Source: Novosphingobium sp. ST904
GTDB lineage: Bacteria; Pseudomonadota; Alphaproteobacteria; Sphingomonadales; Sphingomonadaceae
Direction: 5' to 3'
Length of the DNA: 64,000 bases
Assembly (NCBI RefSeq): GCF_001298105.1
Contig: NZ_LGJH01000152.1
Location: forward strand, 48,815 to 112,814
A program made the position numbers and the translations under genes. Shown here piece after piece: positions 29,971 through 38,593 of this stretch (positions are counted from its first letter, which is position 1; each line of letters starts with the position of its first letter). Under the pieces are notes generated by a model that worked only from the letters and a program-made list of their open reading frames with translations, did not search any database and was not told the origin of the DNA.

Positions 29971-30234
29971 ATGCAAGACGAAACCGACCTGTTGCTGCGC
30001 CGCATCCTGACGGATGTGCTGGGCCTCAAGCAGGGACAAGCCGAGACGTTCGATGCCGATACCGGGCTGTTCGGGCATTTGCCCGAACTGGACTCGATGG
30101 CGGTTGCCGGCCTCCTGACCGAGCTGGAAGACCGGCTCGACATCATCATCGAGGACGACGAGATCGACGGCGAGATGCTGGAGACCTTCGGCGCCCTGCT
30201 CGAATTCGCGAAAGCCAAGCGCGCCACGGCGTGA
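29971..30234 (+). CDS. Acyl carrier protein, exosortase A-associated
   Basis: An 87-aa acidic ACP. The 4'-phosphopantetheine attachment serine is in LPELDSMAVAGLL (about residue 42); the surrounding helices and the acidic EDRLDIIIEDDEIDGE segment match the carrier-protein fold. GAGAGG precedes the ATG. It lies between the FemAB-like gene (39 bp) and hydrolase 2 (22 bp). It is a dedicated carrier for the XrtA accessory module and not the fatty-acid AcpP, judging by its divergent sequence around the serine and its context. Confidence 0.92.
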   Translation: MQDETDLLLRRILTDVLGLKQGQAETFDADTGLFGHLPELDSMAVAGLLTELEDRLDIIIEDDEIDGEMLETFGALLEFAKAKRATA

Positions 30235-30256
30235 TTCGCGCGGGGAGAATCGCAGG

Positions 30257-30927
30257 ATGACCCCCACGACATGGCCCTGCCCCCTGCCCGATGGCGGCAT
30301 GGAAAAGGAATATGCCCTCGCGTTCGATCGCGGGCGGCGCAGCGGGTCCTGATCGTTCCTGCCCTGTTCGACGAGGGCAATCGCATGCGCCGCCTCACGG
30401 TGGAGGTCATGCGACGCCTTGACCGCGCCGGGATCGACAGCCTTGCCCCGGACCTGCCGGGAACGAACGAGAGCGTGCTCGCTCTCGAATCGATAGGCCC
30501 GGCCCAATGGCGAACCGCGATGGCCGCGGCTGCCGCGCATTTCGGCGCAACGCACGTCCTCGGCATTCGCGGAGGCTGCCTGTTTACACCGAGCCTGCCG
30601 AAATGGCACTACGCACCGGTAAAAGGCGCCCAGATCCTGCGCTCCATGTTACGCGCCCGCATGTTTGCAGACCGCGAGGCAGGACGCGAACAGACACGGG
30701 AAGCCTTGACGGACATGGCCCGTACCGAAGGCATTACGCTCGCCGGATATCCATTGAACGCCGCGCTTTTCCGGGAGATCGAAACACTGGAGCCCGATCC
30801 CTCCGTACCCATCATCGAGCAGGAGCGGATCGGAGGTAGCGGCTTGTGGCTGCGAGCGGAACCGGATGAGGATGCGTCGCAGGCCGATGCGCTCGCCGCA
30901 TTGCTGAGCGAGGCTCTGCGAGCATGA
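30257..30927 (+). CDS. Exosortase A-associated hydrolase 2-like protein (nucleophile Ser absent)
   Basis: An alpha/beta-hydrolase-like protein of about 223 aa (corrected) that resembles the XrtA-associated hydrolase 2 family. LIVPALFDEGNRMRRL at about 34-49 is the strand/oxyanion region of that family, followed by DLPGTNES and HVLGIRGG at about 92-105. The nucleophile elbow usually reads GxSxG; here it is GIRGG, so the serine is missing and classical hydrolase activity is doubtful. The frame breaks near 30340; one added base joins the start at 30257 (MTPTTWP...FDRGRR) to the domain. The stop overlaps the hydrolase 1 start (ATGA). Confidence 0.72.
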
Positions 30928-31703
30928 CGCGGCGGCACTTCACTTTCCCCTGCGAAGGCTCGCAGCTCACCGCGAGCCTTGACGAGGCATCGGCAAACAC
31001 CGGCCTGCTGCTCGTGTCCGGCGGCAACGAAGTGCGCGCCGGCGCATGGAACGGGCAGGCCCGGTTCGCCGCGCGAATTGCTGCCGAAGGGTTTCCAGTG
31101 CTCCGTTTCGACCGGCGCGGCGTGGGAGACAGTGAGGGCGAGAACCGCGGCTTCCGATCGAGCGCGCCGGATATCCGCGCAGCGCTCGGCGCCTTTCGCG
31201 CGGCTTGCCCGCAAGTGCGCCGTGTCGTCGGGCTGGGAAACTGCGACGCTGCCAGCGCACTGATGCTGGCAGAAGGCGCCGGGCTCGACGCGCTGGTACT
31301 GTCCAACCCATGGACGATCGAGGACGAGGCCGGGGACGCTCCGGCCGAAGTCGTGCGCAGCCACTATCGCCGCAGGATGACCGATCCGGCCGCCATCAGG
31401 CGCCTCCTCACGGGAAAAGTTGCGATAGCCCAACTGATCCGCAGCCTCGTTGCCGCGTCGCGTCCGGGCGTGGCGGAACCTGCCGGTCTGGCGCAGGAAA
31501 TGGCGCGCGGCCTCGCCGTATTTTCAGGTAGGGTGCGGTTGCTTGTCGCCGAAAGGGACCGCACGGGTCTCGCATTTCTGGCCAATTGGGACAAATCGGA
31601 CACCCGCGTCCAACGCTGTTCCGGGGCCACGCACAGCTATGTCGAGCCGGAAGCGCAGGACTGGTTGATCGGGCAAGTGCTGGACGCCTTGCGGCACGCC
31701 TAG
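30924..31703 (+). CDS. Exosortase A-associated hydrolase 1 (alpha/beta hydrolase)
   Basis: An alpha/beta hydrolase of 259 aa, cytoplasmic, of the XrtA-associated hydrolase 1 family. RRHFTFPCEGSQLTASLD is the family N-terminus; LLVSGGNEVRAGAWNGQ carries the oxyanion region, VLRFDRRGVGDSEG follows, and the nucleophile elbow is GLGNCDAAS (about 106-114), with Cys where Ser is usual. The late histidine is in GATHSY. It may release or edit the carrier-bound group with its overlapping partner. The end of the plus-strand XrtA module is marked by a GC-rich stem at 31725-31757. Confidence 0.88.
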   Translation: MTRRHFTFPCEGSQLTASLDEASANTGLLLVSGGNEVRAGAWNGQARFAARIAAEGFPVLRFDRRGVGDSEGENRGFRSSAPDIRAALGAFRAACPQVRRVVGLGNCDAASALMLAEGAGLDALVLSNPWTIEDEAGDAPAEVVRSHYRRRMTDPAAIRRLLTGKVAIAQLIRSLVAASRPGVAEPAGLAQEMARGLAVFSGRVRLLVAERDRTGLAFLANWDKSDTRVQRCSGATHSYVEPEAQDWLIGQVLDALRHA

Positions 31704-31724
31704 TTGCGCAAGGCGTTCCTATCG

Positions 31725-31757
31725 AGAGAGGCCCGGGGGCTGAGCCCCGGACCTCTC
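31725..31757. terminator. GC-rich stem between convergent hydrolase 1 and trxB
   Basis: GAGAGGCCCGGGGGC, loop TGA, GCCCCGGACCTCTC forms a long stem with one bulge between two converging genes. No clear U-tract on either strand, so it may act as an inefficient or Rho-assisted bidirectional terminator. Confidence 0.6.
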
Positions 31758-31769
31758 CTATCTACAACG

Positions 31770-32738
31770 TCAGGCTTCGACCTTCGCCGCTTCGGCGAAA
31801 TCCCGCGCCGCAAGATAACGCTCGGCATCGAGCGCCGCCATGCAGCCGGTACCGGCAGCGGTAATGGCCTGGCGATAGACGTGATCCATCACGTCGCCGC
31901 AAGCGAAAACGCCGGCGATATCGGTCTTGGGCGTGCCCGGCTGGACGAGGAGATAGCCGGTCTCGTCCATGGCCAGCTTGCCCTTGAACAGTTCCGTCGC
32001 CGGTGCGTGTCCGATGGCGACGAAAGCACCGTCCGTAAGGATTTCGCTCTGCTCGCCGGTCTTGGTGTCGATCAGCGCAAGGGCGCGCAGTTCGCCATTT
32101 TCGCCTTCCATGAAGCGTTCGACGCGCTTGTCCCAAACGACGTTGATCTTCGGGTTCGCGAAAAGGCGGTCCTGCAGGATCTTCTCGGCGCGCAAGCTGT
32201 CTCGGCGGTGGATCAGGGTCACTTCGTCGGAATGGTTGGTGAGGTAGAGCGCTTCCTCGACCGCGGTATTGCCGCCGCCGATCACCACGACCTTCTTGCC
32301 GCGATAGAAGAAACCATCGCACGTGGCGCAGGCCGAGACGCCCTTGCCCGAAAGTTCCTGCTCGCCGGGGACGCCGAGCCACTGCGCCTGTGCGCCGGTG
32401 GCGATGACGAGGGTATCGCCCTCATAGATATCGCCCGAATCGCCGACAGCCGTGAAGATCGGGCCGTTGAGGTCAACCGAGGTGATGATGTCGTACATCA
32501 TGCGGGTGCCGACATGGACAGCCTGCGCCTCCATTTCCTGCATCAGCCAGGGGCCCTGAATGACTTCGCGGAAACCGGGATAATTCTCGACGTCGGTGGT
32601 GATGGTAAGCTGGCCGCCGGGCTGCAGACCCTGCACAACGATCGGCTCCATCCCGGCGCGCGCGCCATAGATCGCGGCCGAGAGACCGGCCGGGCCGGAA
32701 CCGATGATGAGCATGCGGGTCTTGTGCGTCGTCGCCAT
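31770..32738 (-). CDS. trxB: Thioredoxin-disulfide reductase
   Basis: A 322-aa flavoprotein that reduces thioredoxin with NADPH. FAD-binding IIGSGPAGLSAAIY at about 11-24, redox motif CATC in SACATCDGFFYRG at about 140-143, NADPH-binding VVVIGGGNTAVEEALYL at about 156-172 and the C-terminal FAD motif GVFACGDVMDHVYRQAITAAGTGCMAALDAERYL are all present. The start at 32738 (MATTHKTRM) is preceded by GGAG. The long upstream extension of the ORF is antisense to the next gene and is not real. Length is normal. Confidence 0.97.
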   Translation of the reverse strand: MATTHKTRMLIIGSGPAGLSAAIYGARAGMEPIVVQGLQPGGQLTITTDVENYPGFREVIQGPWLMQEMEAQAVHVGTRMMYDIITSVDLNGPIFTAVGDSGDIYEGDTLVIATGAQAQWLGVPGEQELSGKGVSACATCDGFFYRGKKVVVIGGGNTAVEEALYLTNHSDEVTLIHRRDSLRAEKILQDRLFANPKINVVWDKRVERFMEGENGELRALALIDTKTGEQSEILTDGAFVAIGHAPATELFKGKLAMDETGYLLVQPGTPKTDIAGVFACGDVMDHVYRQAITAAGTGCMAALDAERYLAARDFAEAAKVEA

Positions 32739-32942
32739 GTGAAAGTCTCCGGCGTGAATGTGTCGAATATCGTTGGGGCGCGAGATAGGGCCAAGTACCC
32801 CGGTTTGCCAAGCGGCAGGCCGCATAAGGAATATCTTGATCCCCGCAAATCCGCACTTGGCGGATCGGGTTTCCGCCTCGCGGCGGCGCGGAATACCGGT
32901 GCCCCCATTGACCTGCGCTCCGCCGGGGATCACGATTTCGGC

Positions 32943-33821
32943 ATGAAAAGCCAGCTCGGACCGACCTCCAACCGTTTCATCTCGCAGCGCCTGCGGCTCA
33001 ACTATGTCGACTGGGGCAACCCGGACGCGCCGCCGCTGATTCTCCAGCACGGCGGGCGCGACCATTGCCGCAGCTGGGATTGGGTGGCCGAGGAACTGCG
33101 ACAGGACTGGCACGTGATCTGTCCGGATCTGCGCGGCCACGGCGATTCCGAATGGTCTCCCGAGGGCCACTACGGAATGGACGCCCTCGTCTACGATTTC
33201 GCCCAGCTCGTGCATACGTTGGGGCACGAGAAAGTGACCATCATCGCCCATTCGCTCGGCGGAAACGTCGCCACGCGCTTCACCGGTCTGTTTCCCGAAA
33301 AAGTCGAGAAATTCGTCAATATCGAGGGGCTTGGCCCGCCACCGCACATCCGCCGCCAGATGGAAGAGCGCGGGATCGGCGACCGGCTGAAACAATGGAT
33401 CGAGGACAAGCGCCGGGCCTCCGGACGGATGCCGCGCAAGTACGCGACCCGCAAGGACGCATACCAGCGGATGAAAGAGGAGAACTCCTTCCTTACCGAG
33501 GAGCAGGCACGCCATCTGACGATCCATGGCGCCAGCCGCAACGAGGACGGCACCTGGAGCTGGAAGTTCGACAACTACGTCAATGTCTGGTCCGTATCGG
33601 ATCTGCCGACTTCGGATGTGGTTGCCTTGTGGCAAGCCATCACCTGCCCCGTGCTCATGCTGTGGGGCAAGAACAGCTTCTCGCAGAGCCCGGCCGACGA
33701 CGGGCGGATAGACTGGTTCCCAACGGCTCGGCTGGTCGAATACGAAGACGCAGGCCATTGGCTCCATCATGACCAGTTCGAACGGTTCATGACTGACGTG
33801 AAAGCATTTCTCGCGCCCTGA
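32943..33821 (+). CDS. Alpha/beta hydrolase (epoxide hydrolase/esterase-like)
   Basis: A 292-aa cytoplasmic alpha/beta hydrolase. LILQHGGRDHCRSWDWV (oxyanion region), CPDLRGHGDSEW, the nucleophile elbow AHSLGGNVA (Ser about 105) and the late histidine AGHWLHHDQFERF are present; the cap domain contains GSRRASGRM-like basic residues (KRRASGRMPRKY). It lies divergent from trxB, 204 bp apart. The natural substrate is unknown; the family includes esterases, epoxide hydrolases and meta-cleavage hydrolases. The start at 32943 was chosen because the protein aligns from MKSQLGPTSNRF; the longer ORF is antisense to trxB. Confidence 0.9.
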   Translation: MKSQLGPTSNRFISQRLRLNYVDWGNPDAPPLILQHGGRDHCRSWDWVAEELRQDWHVICPDLRGHGDSEWSPEGHYGMDALVYDFAQLVHTLGHEKVTIIAHSLGGNVATRFTGLFPEKVEKFVNIEGLGPPPHIRRQMEERGIGDRLKQWIEDKRRASGRMPRKYATRKDAYQRMKEENSFLTEEQARHLTIHGASRNEDGTWSWKFDNYVNVWSVSDLPTSDVVALWQAITCPVLMLWGKNSFSQSPADDGRIDWFPTARLVEYEDAGHWLHHDQFERFMTDVKAFLAP

Positions 33822-33966
33822 ACCCCACCCTGTTCGCACGGCCCCGCCAACCCATCGCAAGCGCGATTCCAGATAGACACCCTTGCAACCTTCCTCTTGC
33901 TTATAATAACCATGCTTAGTACCTGCGCGACACGACGAGTCTCGCCTGAAAGGCACTGGAAAAAGC

Positions 33967-35073
33967 ATGAACGCCGAAACAACGATCGCGGCAGAGAACG
34001 AGATTTCCCTGCCCGTCCGCCCGGCCAGGCGTCGTCTGCGAAGGGTTCTGATGCTGGCTGGGCCGCTGGTCGCCTTGACGGGTGTGATCTGGTTCTACCT
34101 CGCCGGAGGTCGCTACGAAGAAACCGACAATGCGGCGCTTCAGACCGGCATGGTCGCGATCAGCCCCAGCATCGCCGGCACGGTCGTTTCCGTCGAAGTG
34201 CGGGAGAATCAGCACGTCCGTAAGGGTGACGTGCTGTTCCGCATCAAGTCCGGCAGTTTTGCAGCAGCGGTGTCGGAGGCGGAAGCCGAACTGGCCAAGT
34301 CCCGGACAGACGCGAGTTCGCAGCGGGCAGACTATCGCGAGGCACTGTCGCAGGTCGGCGCGGCAAGGGCGAAACAGGATTATGCGGCAAGCGAAGCCGC
34401 TCGCCAGAAATCGCTCATGGCAGAGGGAATTTCCTCTCGCGCGCAGTACGAACAGGCTGCAACCGAAGCGCGCACCGCCCGCGAAGGCGTCGCCGCTGCC
34501 GAGGCCCGAGCCGAAAGCCTGCGCGCCAGCCTTGCCGGCCTGATCGAGGGTGACACCTCAACCCTGCCCGAAGTGCGCAAGGCGGCGGCAAAACTGGACC
34601 AGGCGCGGATAGACCTTTCCGACACCGTCGTCCGGGCCCCGCAGGACGGCGTGGTGACGCGCGTGAACCAGCTTCAGCCCGGTAACTACGTCACCCCGGG
34701 CCGCGCCGTTTTCATGCTGACCGGCGAACGTTTCTGGGTGCAGGCGAACTTCAAGGAAGATCAACTGCGCTACATGCGCGCGGGCCAGCACGCCACGGTC
34801 AGGCTCGACGCCTTCCCCGACCGCGCCTTCAAGGGCCATGTCGAAAGTTTCAGCCCCGGGACCGGATCGAGCTTCGCGGTGCTTCCGGCGGACAATGCAA
34901 CCGGCAACTGGGTCAAGGTCGTCCAGCGACTGCCGGTCCAGATCGCGATAGACGAATCCGCAGGCGACCTTCCGCTCGGCGCGGGCCTGAGCGTCCATGT
35001 CGAAGTCGATACCCGCCATGAACGTCGCTTGTTCGCCGCCGATACACCGGCCGCGCCGGCACGCCGACCTTGA
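33967..35073 (+). CDS. emrA: EmrA-like membrane fusion protein
   Basis: A 368-aa HlyD/EmrA-family periplasmic adaptor. One membrane anchor (about 27-46), YEETDNAALQTGMVAISPSIAGTVVSVEVRENQHVRKGDVLF is the first lipoyl half, an alpha-helical hairpin (coiled coil, about 95-205) follows, then the second lipoyl half VRAPQDGVVTRVNQLQPGNYVTPG and a beta-barrel domain. It links an inner-membrane MFS pump to an outer-membrane channel, both encoded immediately downstream. A TATAAT-like sequence occurs at 33902-33907 in the upstream gap. No regulator gene adjoins the operon. Confidence 0.92.
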   Translation: MNAETTIAAENEISLPVRPARRRLRRVLMLAGPLVALTGVIWFYLAGGRYEETDNAALQTGMVAISPSIAGTVVSVEVRENQHVRKGDVLFRIKSGSFAAAVSEAEAELAKSRTDASSQRADYREALSQVGAARAKQDYAASEAARQKSLMAEGISSRAQYEQAATEARTAREGVAAAEARAESLRASLAGLIEGDTSTLPEVRKAAAKLDQARIDLSDTVVRAPQDGVVTRVNQLQPGNYVTPGRAVFMLTGERFWVQANFKEDQLRYMRAGQHATVRLDAFPDRAFKGHVESFSPGTGSSFAVLPADNATGNWVKVVQRLPVQIAIDESAGDLPLGAGLSVHVEVDTRHERRLFAADTPAAPARRP

Positions 35074-36635
35074 GCCGCAACGGCGGTTCCGCGGTGCCAG
35101 CCATGCCCGCATCCCCCTATCCCACGCCGATGCGGCGTCTGCTTATAACCATCCCTTCGATGATCGCATCGACCATGGTTGCGGTGGACATCACCATCGC
35201 CAATGTCGCGCTGCCGCACATGCAGGCAAGCCTTTCCGCCTCGCAGGAACAGGTGCTCTGGGTATTGACGAGCTACCTCGTTGCCGGGGCCATCGCCACG
35301 CCGCTCAGCGGCTGGCTGGCCGGGCGGGTAGGCCGCAAGAACGTCATGCTGTTCTCGGTAGCCGGCTTCACTGCCGCGTCAGCGCTCTGCGGGCTCGCCA
35401 CGGATCTGCAGACCATCATTCTTGCCCGGTTTTTGCAGGGAGCCTGCGGAGCCGGGCTGGTTCCGCTCAGTCAGGCGATCCTGCTCGATATCAACCCGCC
35501 CGAGGATCATGCCAAAGCCATGGCGATCTTCGCGCTCGGTTCGATGGCGGGACCGATCGTCGGGCCCACGCTCGGCGGCTATCTCACCGATGCGATGTCC
35601 TGGCGCTGGGTGTTCTTCATCAACGTGCCTTTCGGCATCCTTGCCTTCATCGGCATGTCGATCTTCCTCGTGCGCCGGAAGAGCCGGGTGAAGACGCGCT
35701 TCGACCTGTTCGGCTTCGTCATGGTCTCGGTCGCGTTGACGTCGCTCCAGCTCCTGCTCGACCGGGGAGAGCATCTCGACTGGTTCGACTCCTCCGAAAT
35801 CCGCATCTACGCCGTGGTCCTCGCTCTCGCGGCCTACCTCATGGCCGTTCACATGGCGACTTCGCGGGACACGTTCATCCGGCCGCAGCTGTTCCGCGAC
35901 CGGAATTTCGCGATCGGTTCGGTCTTCAGCATGATGATCGGTATAGTCGCCTTCGCCACGATCCCGATGATCGTGGTCATGACCCAGTCGTTGCTTGGCT
36001 ATTCCGCGCTCCAGGCCGGGGTCATCAGCCTGCCCCGCGCGATCGGCACGCTGATCTCGATGCTGCTGGTCACCCGGCTGGTGAAATTCGTCGACACCCG
36101 CATCATCATCGTCACCGGGCTCATACTGATGGGCTGCGGGATGTTGATGTATTCTCACGTCGATCTCTACGTCGACCAGAGCACGCTCGTTCTGGCAGGA
36201 CTGGTGCAGGGACTGGGCAGCGGGATGATCTTCGTGCCGCTCTCGGTGATCGTGTTCTCCACGCTCGATCCGGCGCTGCGCAACGAAGGCGCTTCGATGT
36301 TCGCACTCACGCGCAATGTCGGCAATGCCGTGGGCATATCGGTGATACAGTATCAGTTCGTCCACTATATCGCCGCATCACGCAGCGAACTGGTGCAGGG
36401 CATAAGGCCCGACAATCCCGTGTTCGACTACGCACGGCCAGGTTTCGACTTCGATTCGAGCCAGTCCCTGACCCGGATCTACGGCGAGGTCGTCAGGCAG
36501 GCGACGATGGTCGGCGACATTTCACTCTTCCACATGGTGTTCGTGCTGACGCTCTGCCTCATCCCGCTCGTCCTGATGATGCGCGTGAAGAAGGCGAACG
36601 ATGTCGACACCAGCACTCTTGCACTCGGGGAATAA
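35070..36635 (+). CDS. emrB: EmrB/QacA-type DHA2 MFS efflux transporter
   Basis: A 14-helix drug:H+ antiporter of about 510-521 aa. Signatures include VAVDITIANVALPHMQASL (motif D1 in TM1), GWLAGRVGRKNVML (motif A) and LDINPPEDHAKAMAIFALGSMAGPIVGPTLGGYLTD (motif C). The start is uncertain: TTG at 35070 overlaps the emrA stop, or ATG at 35103 gives the more usual N-terminus. It pumps hydrophobic compounds through the EmrA bridge. Next comes the outer-membrane component, so this is a full tripartite EmrAB-TolC-like operon. Confidence 0.92.
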   Translation: MSRNGGSAVPAMPASPYPTPMRRLLITIPSMIASTMVAVDITIANVALPHMQASLSASQEQVLWVLTSYLVAGAIATPLSGWLAGRVGRKNVMLFSVAGFTAASALCGLATDLQTIILARFLQGACGAGLVPLSQAILLDINPPEDHAKAMAIFALGSMAGPIVGPTLGGYLTDAMSWRWVFFINVPFGILAFIGMSIFLVRRKSRVKTRFDLFGFVMVSVALTSLQLLLDRGEHLDWFDSSEIRIYAVVLALAAYLMAVHMATSRDTFIRPQLFRDRNFAIGSVFSMMIGIVAFATIPMIVVMTQSLLGYSALQAGVISLPRAIGTLISMLLVTRLVKFVDTRIIIVTGLILMGCGMLMYSHVDLYVDQSTLVLAGLVQGLGSGMIFVPLSVIVFSTLDPALRNEGASMFALTRNVGNAVGISVIQYQFVHYIAASRSELVQGIRPDNPVFDYARPGFDFDSSQSLTRIYGEVVRQATMVGDISLFHMVFVLTLCLIPLVLMMRVKKANDVDTSTLALGE

Positions 36636-36636
36636 C

Positions 36637-38076
36637 GTGTTCCGCAAGGCCTCCGTCCTGCTACCGCTCCTGCTGACCGCCGCCTGCATGAAGGTTGGCC
36701 CGGATTTCGCGGCTCCCCCGCCGCCTTCTGCATCGGCGGGGTATGCTCAAGGCGCGTACCCCGGCGCAGTGCTGGGAGATGGCCCGCAAGCGGGCTGGTG
36801 GAACGCTTTTGCATCTCCCGAACTGGATAGCCTGGTCCAACGCGCACTGGCCGGAAACCATTCGCTCGCCGCAAGCCGCGCGACGCTGGAAAAGGCGCGG
36901 GAACGCATCGCCGCCACTGCCGGTCGCCGCCTTCCGCAAGTCGACGCCAATGGACGCGCCGAGTATCAACGCGTCAACCTCGCCGCCTTCGGCCTGTCCG
37001 ACAGTTTCGGCGGCGCCGAAATTCCCAATCCCGAATTCGACCTCTACACCCTGGGGGCCGGGATCAGTTACGACCTCGACCTGTTCGGTCGCAACTCTCG
37101 TGCGCTGGAACAGGCCAAGGCGCAAGCCGAGGCCGAGGGCCGCGCCACGCAGGCCGCGCACCTGCTCATCGCCGGGCGGGTGGTCGAACAGGTCCTCGCC
37201 ATCGCCGCACTCAACGACCGCATCGCCACGGTGCGCCAGCTTCTCTCGGAAGACGAACGAAACGTTACGCTGACCGAGGCCAGGCGCAAGGGAGGGGACG
37301 GCACTCTGGTGGAAGTGCTGAGTGCGCAGGGCCAACTCGCCGAAGACCGCGCGAACATGCCCTCGTTCGAACAGCAGCTTGTCGAAGGGCGCGCCATGCT
37401 GGCCGTGCTGCTCGGAATATCGCCCGCCGAACTCGGCCCTACTCACTTCACCCTGCAGCAGTTCACCCTGCCCGCACGCGTACCCGTCGCCCTGCCTTCG
37501 GCGCTGGTTCACAAGCGGCCTGACATTCTTGAAGCCGAAGCACGGCTTCATGCCGCCATTGCCGCAGTCGGCGTGGCGACGGCCCAGCTCTATCCCGACG
37601 TGACGATCGGCGCGTCGCTGACGCAGCAGACCTCGCAACCCGGACAGATCACCAGCAGTCGCTTCAATGCCTTCGATATTTTCGCGGGCCTCTCGGCCCC
37701 GATCTTCCATGGCGGCACGCTGAAAGCGGAAAAGCGCGGCGCCGAGGCCGAAGCACGCGGCGCATCGGCGCAGTACCAGCAAGTGGTGACGGAAGCTTTC
37801 GGGCAGGTTTCCGGGCTGCTTTCGGCGCTCGGCAATGACAACCGTGAATTCGCCGAACGACAGTCCGCAGCCGATCTGGCCGATCGTTCGCTCCACCTCT
37901 CACGCCGCAGCTTCGAGGTGGGCAACAGCGGCGTGCTGCAGGTTCTCGACGCCAACCGTGCCTATCAACGTGCGCAGCTTACCCTGCTCGACACGCGCAG
38001 CCGCCAATACCGGAACGTGGCGCGGCTCTACGTCGCCACGGCGGGAGGCTGGGTGACGGACAGCAGCGAGAACTGA
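36637..38076 (+). CDS. Outer-membrane factor lipoprotein (NodT/OprM family)
   Basis: The outer-membrane channel of the efflux operon, about 479 aa. A lipoprotein signal with lipobox LTAAC is followed by VGPDFAAPPPPSA, WWNAFASPELDSLVQRALAGNHSL and the two repeated OEP domains with long amphipathic helices (LEKARERIAATAGRRLPQVDANG; LHLSRRSFEVGNSGVLQVLDANR). I prefer GTG 36637, which has CGGGG just upstream and gives a clean signal peptide; ATG 36601 in the same frame would add 12 residues and overlap emrB. A hairpin lies directly after the stop. Confidence 0.92.
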   Translation: MFRKASVLLPLLLTAACMKVGPDFAAPPPPSASAGYAQGAYPGAVLGDGPQAGWWNAFASPELDSLVQRALAGNHSLAASRATLEKARERIAATAGRRLPQVDANGRAEYQRVNLAAFGLSDSFGGAEIPNPEFDLYTLGAGISYDLDLFGRNSRALEQAKAQAEAEGRATQAAHLLIAGRVVEQVLAIAALNDRIATVRQLLSEDERNVTLTEARRKGGDGTLVEVLSAQGQLAEDRANMPSFEQQLVEGRAMLAVLLGISPAELGPTHFTLQQFTLPARVPVALPSALVHKRPDILEAEARLHAAIAAVGVATAQLYPDVTIGASLTQQTSQPGQITSSRFNAFDIFAGLSAPIFHGGTLKAEKRGAEAEARGASAQYQQVVTEAFGQVSGLLSALGNDNREFAERQSAADLADRSLHLSRRSFEVGNSGVLQVLDANRAYQRAQLTLLDTRSRQYRNVARLYVATAGGWVTDSSEN

Positions 38077-38077
38077 C

Positions 38078-38104
38078 GCGGCACCCGGAGCCGGGCCGCT
38101 TTCG
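38078..38104 (+). terminator. Possible terminator of the emr operon
   Basis: GCGGC-ACCCGG, AG, CCGGG-CCGC forms a compact stem right after the outer-membrane factor stop and is followed by TTTC only, so termination may be weak. Confidence 0.5.
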
Positions 38105-38107
38105 CGC

Positions 38108-38416
38108 TCAGGTAAGCAGGAAGTAACCGAGCCCGAGCCAGCAACAGGCGCAAAGGCCCACCGCGATCAACAACCCGCGAGCGTCATGGACCTGATCCCG
38201 CGATCCTGCGTCCTGCCCGGCATAGACCAATCCCGAACTGATCCCCATCTGCATGCCAGCAAGCTGGTCCGGACGGCGTTCGAAACGGATAATTCCTTCT
38301 TCAGCGACCTTCATCAAGTCATCCCCACAAGACATCCCAACCAGCACGCGGCGGTTTCCCCGCCGGTTCCATGCCCGTCCGTCTTTTGGCGTGACGGCCT
38401 GGAACTGTTCGCGCAT
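38108..38416 (-). CDS. Hypothetical small membrane protein
   Basis: An uncertain 102-aa ORF, read from ATG 38416 (MREQFQAVTPKDGRAW). It has a basic N-terminal half and one strongly hydrophobic C-terminal segment, GLLIAVGLCACCWLGLGYFLL, so it would be a tail-anchored membrane protein. Codon use agrees with the neighbours and no better gene covers this 517-bp gap between the emr operon and modA. I recognise no family. It could be real or chance; the AAGG before the start is rather far (about 14 nt). Confidence 0.4.
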   Translation of the reverse strand: MREQFQAVTPKDGRAWNRRGNRRVLVGMSCGDDLMKVAEEGIIRFERRPDQLAGMQMGISSGLVYAGQDAGSRDQVHDARGLLIAVGLCACCWLGLGYFLLT

Positions 38417-38593
38417 CGACGATGCTAACACCTTCCCCTGAGCTTGCACAGAGTACTCCCGCATAGACCGCTTGGAAAAGATGTTCCGATTCAGACCAGC
38501 CCTCCGCATGAATTTCCAAGCCATCATTGCCTTGCAAACACGACCTCAGGCCATATACGAACGAATACAGCCAAACCTGGAGATCATTCGAAG

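Noticed and set aside
31704..33821. A 705-codon plus-strand ORF spanning trxB and the hydrolase
   Set aside because: Its first 410 codons are the antisense of trxB, an open frame made by high GC content; only the part from 32943 is a protein family.
33881..33907. TTGCAA and TATAAT as a sigma-70 promoter for emrA
   Set aside because: The spacing is about 13 bp, too short; only the -10-like element was mentioned.
31770..33968. A 732-codon minus-strand ORF with trxB at its end
   Set aside because: The first 410 codons are antisense to the alpha/beta hydrolase; TrxB starts at 32738 with a ribosome binding site.
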